Assembly: GCA_002309295.1 (NCBI GenBank)
Contig: DBXF01000072.1
Span: forward strand, 36,022 to 54,096
Origin: Bacteroidales bacterium UBA1219
GTDB taxonomy: Bacteria > Bacteroidota > Bacteroidia > Bacteroidales > P3
DNA length: 18,075 nucleotides
Direction of reading: 5' to 3'
The position numbers and the translations under genes are program-made. Positions 13,911 to 18,075 of this stretch are shown here, in pieces (the first letter of the stretch is position 1; each line of letters begins with the position of its first letter). The notes below the pieces were generated by a model. It made no database searches, was not told where the DNA came from, and worked only from the letters and a program-made list of their open reading frames with translations.

Positions 13911-16607
13911 ATGAAACACAAGGGTGCTCAAACCGATTTGTTTGCCGCTATGGCCGACCAAAATGAAACATCTCCCATGTCCGAAAACGCCATTTCGGGC
14001 ACTGAGAAAAAAACAACCGAAAAAACGGAGGAAAGCACCCCTAAAAAGACAAAAACTACCACGAAAAAAATGGAAAGGAAACTCACCGCTCACCCGATGG
14101 ACGAAATTAGAAAGGCCACTATAGATTATTTTGGTGGCGACGAACTTGCCGCCAATGTGTGGATTGACAAATACGCCCTGCGCGACGGCAAAAACATCTA
14201 CGAACTCACTCCCGACGACATGCACCACCGCATCGCTTCGGAGTTCGCCCGTATCGAGGCCAAGTACCCCAACCCCATGTCGGAGGACGAAATCTATCAG
14301 CTGCTCAAGGATTTCCGCTACATCATCCCGCAGGGCAGCCCCATGTCGGGCATAGGCAACGACTTCCAGATAGTGTCGCTCTCCAACTGCTTTGTTATAG
14401 GCAATCCCGGTCTCAGCGACTCCTACGGCGGCATTATGAAAACCGATCAGGAGCAAGTTCAGCTGATGAAACGCCGCGGCGGCGTGGGCCACGACCTCTC
14501 GCACATCCGTCCCGAAGGCTCGCCGGTGAAAAACAGCGCCCTCACCTCTACAGGCATCGTGCCGTTTATGGAACGTTTCTCCAACACCACCCGCGAAGTG
14601 GCGCAGGGTGGACGACGCGGCGCGCTCATGCTCAGCATCTCCATAAAACACCCCGACGCCGAGAAATTTATCGATGCCAAGACGACTTTGGGTAAAATAA
14701 CCGGTGCCAACGTATCGGTAAAAATCACCGATGAATTTATGCGTTGCGCTATCGAAAACAAACCCTTTGTCCAGCAATATCCCATCGATTCGCCCAACCC
14801 GCAGTTTGTCAAGGAGATAGACGCCCGTGCACTTTGGGATAAGATTATCTCCAACGCATGGGCCGTGGCCGAACCCGGTGTGCTTTTCTGGGACACTATC
14901 ATCCGCGAATCGGTGCCCGACTGTTATGCCGACGAAGGATTCACCACCGTCTCCACCAACCCTTGCGGTGAAATTCCGTTGTGCCCTTACGACAGTTGTC
15001 GTTTGTTGGCCATCAACCTTTACGGATATGTGAAGAATCCTTTCACGCCTCAGGCCGAGTTCGATTTCGACCTTTTCCGCACCCATGTGCAGAAAGCCCA
15101 GCGGCTTATGGACGACCTTATCGACCTCGAACTCGAAAAAGTGGAGAAAATCCTTGAAAAGATACATAACGACCCCGAACCCGATGAGGTGAAACTTGTC
15201 GAAAACAACCTGTGGCTGCACATAAAAGAGAAATGTATGGAAGGCCGCCGTACCGGTCTGGGCATCACCGCCGAAGGCGATATGCTTGCCGCTCTGGGAC
15301 TTCGCTACGGCACTCCCGAAGCCATCGACTTTGCCGTCAACGTGCAGAAAAACCTCGCCCTCTCGGCCTACCGCTCGTCGGTAACTATGGCCAAGGAACG
15401 CAAGCCTTTCCCGCTCTACGACACCGACCGCGAGCAAAACAACCCCTTCATCCGCCGCATTGCCGAGGCCGACCCCGAGCTCTACGCCGAAATGAACGAG
15501 CACGGACGCCGCAACATAGCACTGCTCACTATCGCCCCCACGGGTACCGTAAGTATCTGTACACAAACCACTTCTGGCATAGAGCCAGTGTTCCTTGTGG
15601 CTTACAACCGTCGTCGCAAAATAAATCCTAACGACAGCGTTAACAGCACCAAGAAGATAGTGAAGGACGTGAACGGCGACACTTTCGAGGAATTTACCGT
15701 GTTCCATCCCAAATTCTCCGAATGGCTGAAAGTGAACGGCTACAACCTGCAAGATGTTGAAAATATGAACGACGAGGAACTGAAGACCATCATCGAGAAA
15801 TCGCCCTACTACAAAGCCACGGCCTACGACATCGATTGGGTGGACAAAGTGCGCATGCAGGGCGCCATACAGAAATGGGTGGACCACTCCATCAGCGTTA
15901 CCGTGAATATCCCAAAGGAAACCACCAAGGAGATGGTGAGCACCATTTATCAAACCGCTTGGGAATCAGGCTGCAAGGGATGTACCATCTACCGCGATGG
16001 CTCGCGTGACGGCGTGCTTGTGGCTCGTAGTTCGTCGGAAAACGCCGACACAAGCGAGTTCAAGGAGACGAAAGCCCCGAAACGTCCCAAAAAACTGGAA
16101 GCCGAGATTGTGCGTTTCCAAAACGAGAAAGAGGGCTGGATCGCCGTTGTGGGTATGCTCGACGGACATCCGTACGAGATTTTCACCGGCAAGGCAGAAA
16201 ACTTCGTGCTTCCCACCTGGGTGGAAAAAGGCTGGGTGATACGCACCAAGGAGGAAAACAAGAAAGCTCGCTACGATTTCGAATTCCTCGACAAAGACGG
16301 ATATCCCGTTACCATTCAGGCACTTTCGAGGATGTTCAACCAAGAGTACTGGAACTACGCCAAGCTGATTTCGGGCATTCTGCGTCACGGCATGCCGATA
16401 CAGAACGTTGTGGAGCTTATCAGCAAACTCAATTTCGACGTCGACTCCATCACCACTTGGAAAAACGGCGTGGCACGTGCGTTGCGCCGCTATATCAAGG
16501 ACGGCACCGATGCCGGTGAGAAATGCCCGCAATGCGGTGCAAAAATCATCTACACAGGCGGATGCAAAGAGTGTAGCGCCAAGTGCGGATGGTCCAAGTG
16601 CGGATGA
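13911..16607 (+). CDS. nrdJ: Adenosylcobalamin-dependent (class II) ribonucleotide reductase
   Basis: 898-residue cytoplasmic enzyme reducing ribonucleotides to deoxyribonucleotides with a B12-derived radical, independent of oxygen. The catalytic set is visible: C160 (SNCFVI), N350-C352-E354 in NPCGEIPL, and C363 (DSCRLLAIN); C160 and C363 would be the reducing pair. GPTGTVS-like IAPTGTVSICTQTTSGIEPVF follows. The C-terminus is a zinc-ribbon-like tail with Cys at 872, 875, 885, 888, 892 and 897, typical of B12-dependent RNRs and thought to regenerate the active-site disulfide. The first 60 or so residues precede the family core (…ATIDYFGGDELAANVWIDKYALRD) and form a Lys/Thr-rich linker after a QTDLF peptide at 7-11. 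It is monocistronic with a strong terminator. No cobalamin riboswitch is visible upstream. Confidence 0.95.
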   Translation: MKHKGAQTDLFAAMADQNETSPMSENAISGTEKKTTEKTEESTPKKTKTTTKKMERKLTAHPMDEIRKATIDYFGGDELAANVWIDKYALRDGKNIYELTPDDMHHRIASEFARIEAKYPNPMSEDEIYQLLKDFRYIIPQGSPMSGIGNDFQIVSLSNCFVIGNPGLSDSYGGIMKTDQEQVQLMKRRGGVGHDLSHIRPEGSPVKNSALTSTGIVPFMERFSNTTREVAQGGRRGALMLSISIKHPDAEKFIDAKTTLGKITGANVSVKITDEFMRCAIENKPFVQQYPIDSPNPQFVKEIDARALWDKIISNAWAVAEPGVLFWDTIIRESVPDCYADEGFTTVSTNPCGEIPLCPYDSCRLLAINLYGYVKNPFTPQAEFDFDLFRTHVQKAQRLMDDLIDLELEKVEKILEKIHNDPEPDEVKLVENNLWLHIKEKCMEGRRTGLGITAEGDMLAALGLRYGTPEAIDFAVNVQKNLALSAYRSSVTMAKERKPFPLYDTDREQNNPFIRRIAEADPELYAEMNEHGRRNIALLTIAPTGTVSICTQTTSGIEPVFLVAYNRRRKINPNDSVNSTKKIVKDVNGDTFEEFTVFHPKFSEWLKVNGYNLQDVENMNDEELKTIIEKSPYYKATAYDIDWVDKVRMQGAIQKWVDHSISVTVNIPKETTKEMVSTIYQTAWESGCKGCTIYRDGSRDGVLVARSSSENADTSEFKETKAPKRPKKLEAEIVRFQNEKEGWIAVVGMLDGHPYEIFTGKAENFVLPTWVEKGWVIRTKEENKKARYDFEFLDKDGYPVTIQALSRMFNQEYWNYAKLISGILRHGMPIQNVVELISKLNFDVDSITTWKNGVARALRRYIKDGTDAGEKCPQCGAKIIYTGGCKECSAKCGWSKCG

Positions 16608-16653
16608 TAGACGAATTGTTGTTTTTCATAATATATTAATTTTGCTTGTTTTT

Positions 16654-16686
16654 AGCCACTTTTATTTAAAAGTGGCTATTTTTTTT
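16654..16686 (+). terminator. Intrinsic terminator of nrdJ
   Basis: AGCCACTTTT (16654-16663) pairs with AAAAGTGGCT (16668-16677) around a four-base ATTT loop, followed by a run of T at 16679-16686. It lies 47 bp after the nrdJ stop and is a standard Rho-independent terminator. Confidence 0.9.
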
Positions 16687-16721
16687 GTTTTGCAAGGAAG
16701 GTAAGTAGTTGAATTATAAAC

Positions 16722-16832
16722 AAAAAAAACAGAAGGGAAAAATGCGTAGAAAACTTTAAATAAGGAGGACGTTTTCTTTGTTCGCATTTTAGAACCTTTT
16801 GTGACTGAGAATCACAAAAGGAATCCCTTCTG
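16722..16832 (-). ncRNA. Three-way-junction RNA structure with U8 tail downstream of miaA
   Basis: On the minus strand, a 9 bp closing stem (CAGAAGGGA 16832-16824 with TCCCTTCTG 16738-16730) encloses two hairpins. The first is a 10 bp stem CCTTTTGTGA/TCACAAAAGG (16821-16812 with 16804-16795), loop TTCTCAG. The second has an 8 bp lower stem AAAATGCG/CGCATTTT (16790-16783 with 16746-16739) and a 7 bp upper stem AGAAAAC/GTTTTCT (16777-16771 with 16754-16748), with a 16-base loop that contains CCTCCTT. Eight T follow directly (16729-16722), on this strand only. It begins 51 bp after the miaA stop. It is at least a terminator for cca-miaA; a stable 3'-end-derived small RNA is possible. I see no convincing separate promoter. 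Confidence 0.45.
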
Positions 16833-16883
16833 ACAAAATAACAAACAAATTAGTATCTTAAAATTAAGAAAACTTGCAAAATA

Positions 16884-17756
16884 TTAGAGAAAAATTTTTC
16901 TATCAACCCATTGTATGTCCGAATACCTTTGCAGCCATGTGATTTGGCGTTTTGCATAGCGTCGGGTGTGTGTTTTTATGTCGGCAATGGCTTGTTCAAG
17001 AGTGATTTTGCCGTCGAAATAGTCGAAAAATTCTTTGTAGCCCACGGTGTTGAGGGCGTTGAGGTGGCGATAGGGCAGAAGTCCCCTCGCTTCGTCCTCC
17101 AATCCGTTGCGTACCATCTCGTCCACCCGCAGGTTGATGCGGTTGTAGAGCTCTTCGCGGGGACAGGTGAGTCCGATTTTAACAATCTCGAAGGGACGTT
17201 CTTTTATTTCGCTTTTGCGGATTTGAGAAAAGGGTCGTCCGGTGGTAAGGTACATCTCCAGTCCTCGTATGATGCGCAGCGGGTTGGCAATGTCGGTCTG
17301 CTCGTAATATTCGGGGTCGAGGAGTCGCAACTGGCTGCGGAGACTCTCGATACCTTCGTCTTGTAGCCTTTTTTTCAGCTCTGCACGAATCTCCGGGTCG
17401 GGGTCGGGCATCTCGGTGATGCCTTGGCAGAGCGCATCCACGTAAAGTCCCGATCCGCCCACGGCCACGGCGGAGTCGTGAGTGGCAAAAAGGTCGTCGA
17501 GCAGTGCGAGGGCGTCGTGCTCGTACATGGAAACGTTGTAACTGTCGTGGATGGAAAGGTTGGCGATGAAATGATGCTTTACGGCCGCCAGTTCCTCGTC
17601 GCTGGGCCGTGCCACGCCTATGTTCAGCTCTTTGTAGAACTGTCGTGAGTCGCACGAAAGTATCTCTGTGCCATGCTGTTGCGCCAAGCGTATGGCTGTG
17701 GCGGTTTTGCCTATGGCCGTAGGACCTACAATTACGAAAAGAGTTTTCTTACTCAT
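16884..17756 (-). CDS. miaA: tRNA dimethylallyltransferase
   Basis: 290-residue cytoplasmic enzyme that adds a dimethylallyl group to N6 of A37 in tRNAs reading codons starting with U. Motifs: P-loop GPTAIGKT at 11-18, catalytic SCDSRQFYKELNIGVARPS (D36 and following), GGSGLYVDALCQG at about 100-112, NPLRIIRGLEMYLTTGRPFS, and a C-terminal TRRYAKRQITWLQRY. Length is normal. The start codon lies inside the end of the upstream cca-type gene (8 bp overlap), so the two are co-translated or coupled. The pairing of two tRNA-processing genes makes functional sense. It is followed by the three-way-junction structure at 16722-16832. Confidence 0.96.
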   Translation of the reverse strand: MSKKTLFVIVGPTAIGKTATAIRLAQQHGTEILSCDSRQFYKELNIGVARPSDEELAAVKHHFIANLSIHDSYNVSMYEHDALALLDDLFATHDSAVAVGGSGLYVDALCQGITEMPDPDPEIRAELKKRLQDEGIESLRSQLRLLDPEYYEQTDIANPLRIIRGLEMYLTTGRPFSQIRKSEIKERPFEIVKIGLTCPREELYNRINLRVDEMVRNGLEDEARGLLPYRHLNALNTVGYKEFFDYFDGKITLEQAIADIKTHTRRYAKRQITWLQRYSDIQWVDRKIFL

Positions 17757-18075
17757 TTTCAGTGCGCTTGAGTCCGAGTTTTTCGGCTTCGGAAAACATC
17801 AGTTCCAAGGCGGCCTGCCTGTCGTTGGGAATGGTGCCTTCCAAAATGGCCTCCTTTATGGCGTCTTTGATCACGCCTATCTCCTTGCATGGCGGCAGGT
17901 TGAAGGTGCGCATAATGTCCTCGCCGGAGACGGGAGGCTGGAAGTTGCGTATGCGGTCGCGTTCCTCGAGGTCGATGAGTTTTTGTCGTACTATCTTGAA
18001 ATTGTTGCGGAAACGCTCCACTTTCTGCTGGTTTTTGGAGGTGATGTCGGCTTCGCAGAGCAGCATCAGGTCGTC
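17749..18075 (-). CDS. CCA tRNA nucleotidyltransferase / poly(A) polymerase family, C-terminal part (runs off the right edge)
   Basis: The visible 108 codons begin mid-gene (DDLMLLCEADITSKN) and end at a stop at 17749. The segment matches the C-terminus of bacterial CCA-adding enzymes of the HD-domain-containing type: LMLLCEADITSKN, a coiled basic stretch FKIVRQKLIDLEERDRIRNFQPPVSGEDIMRTFNLPPCKEIGVIKDAIKEAILEG. The GEDIM...PPCKEIG...K..I.EAILEG pattern is characteristic. Catalytic nucleotidyltransferase residues lie outside the window. It overlaps miaA by 8 bp. An internal ATG at 18066 is not the real start. Confidence 0.82.
   Translation of the reverse strand, partial: DDLMLLCEADITSKNQQKVERFRNNFKIVRQKLIDLEERDRIRNFQPPVSGEDIMRTFNLPPCKEIGVIKDAIKEAILEGTIPNDRQAALELMFSEAEKLGLKRTENE

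Noticed and set aside
13851..15953. 700-codon open frame on the minus strand opposite nrdJ
   Set aside because: It lies antisense to the well supported nrdJ, its translation is rich in His, Val, Phe and Gly without family motifs, and such mirror frames arise from the codon bias of the real gene.

Overview
The window looks like chromosomal DNA from a member of the Bacteroidota, probably Bacteroidales. The reasons are a fused FeoA-FeoB iron transporter, a secreted protein with a type IX secretion sorting domain, an N-terminally extended adenosylcobalamin-dependent ribonucleotide reductase, weak or absent Shine-Dalgarno sequences, and several perfect matches to the Bacteroidetes -7 promoter element TAnnTTTG. 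No rRNA, tRNA, CRISPR array, insertion sequence, phage gene or broken gene is visible.

Layout. The left edge (minus strand) is the start of upp. A gene-poor 450 bp follows, holding the upp promoter, a palindromic REP-like element, a heptamer-phased tandem repeat and the feoAB promoter with an overlapping Fur-box-like site. Then, on the plus strand, come feoAB, a Cys-rich FeoB-associated membrane peptide, a YtfE/RIC-like di-iron hemerythrin protein and a LuxR-type regulator with a degenerate receiver. These five features form an iron and redox/nitrosative stress neighbourhood. The intergenic gaps around feoAB are full of small palindromes and short tandem repeats, including a 113 bp nested palindrome.

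From 5276 to 10111 (minus strand) is a four-gene export operon, transcribed in the order TolC-like outer membrane channel, HlyD-like adaptor, ABC-2 permease, ABC-2 permease. No ATPase gene is present. A divergent AraC-family regulator starts at 10297 and is the obvious candidate controller. On the plus strand follow a CNNM/CBS (CorC-like) membrane protein overlapping a DUF456 membrane protein, then a monocistronic T9SS cargo protein with its own promoter and a strong terminator, then nrdJ (class II RNR) with a strong terminator. The right edge (minus strand) is a cca-miaA tRNA modification/maturation pair with overlapping reading frames.

The most interesting signals are: a minus-strand three-way-junction structure with a U8 tail downstream of miaA, whose hairpin loop carries an anti-Shine-Dalgarno-like CCUCCUU; a possible sliding-clamp-binding peptide at the N-terminus of the ribonucleotide reductase; the Fur-like site on the feoAB promoter; the RIC-like protein without the usual N-terminal Cys pair, coupled to a phosphorylation-incompetent regulator; and the clustered heptamer repeats and triloop hairpins around feoAB.
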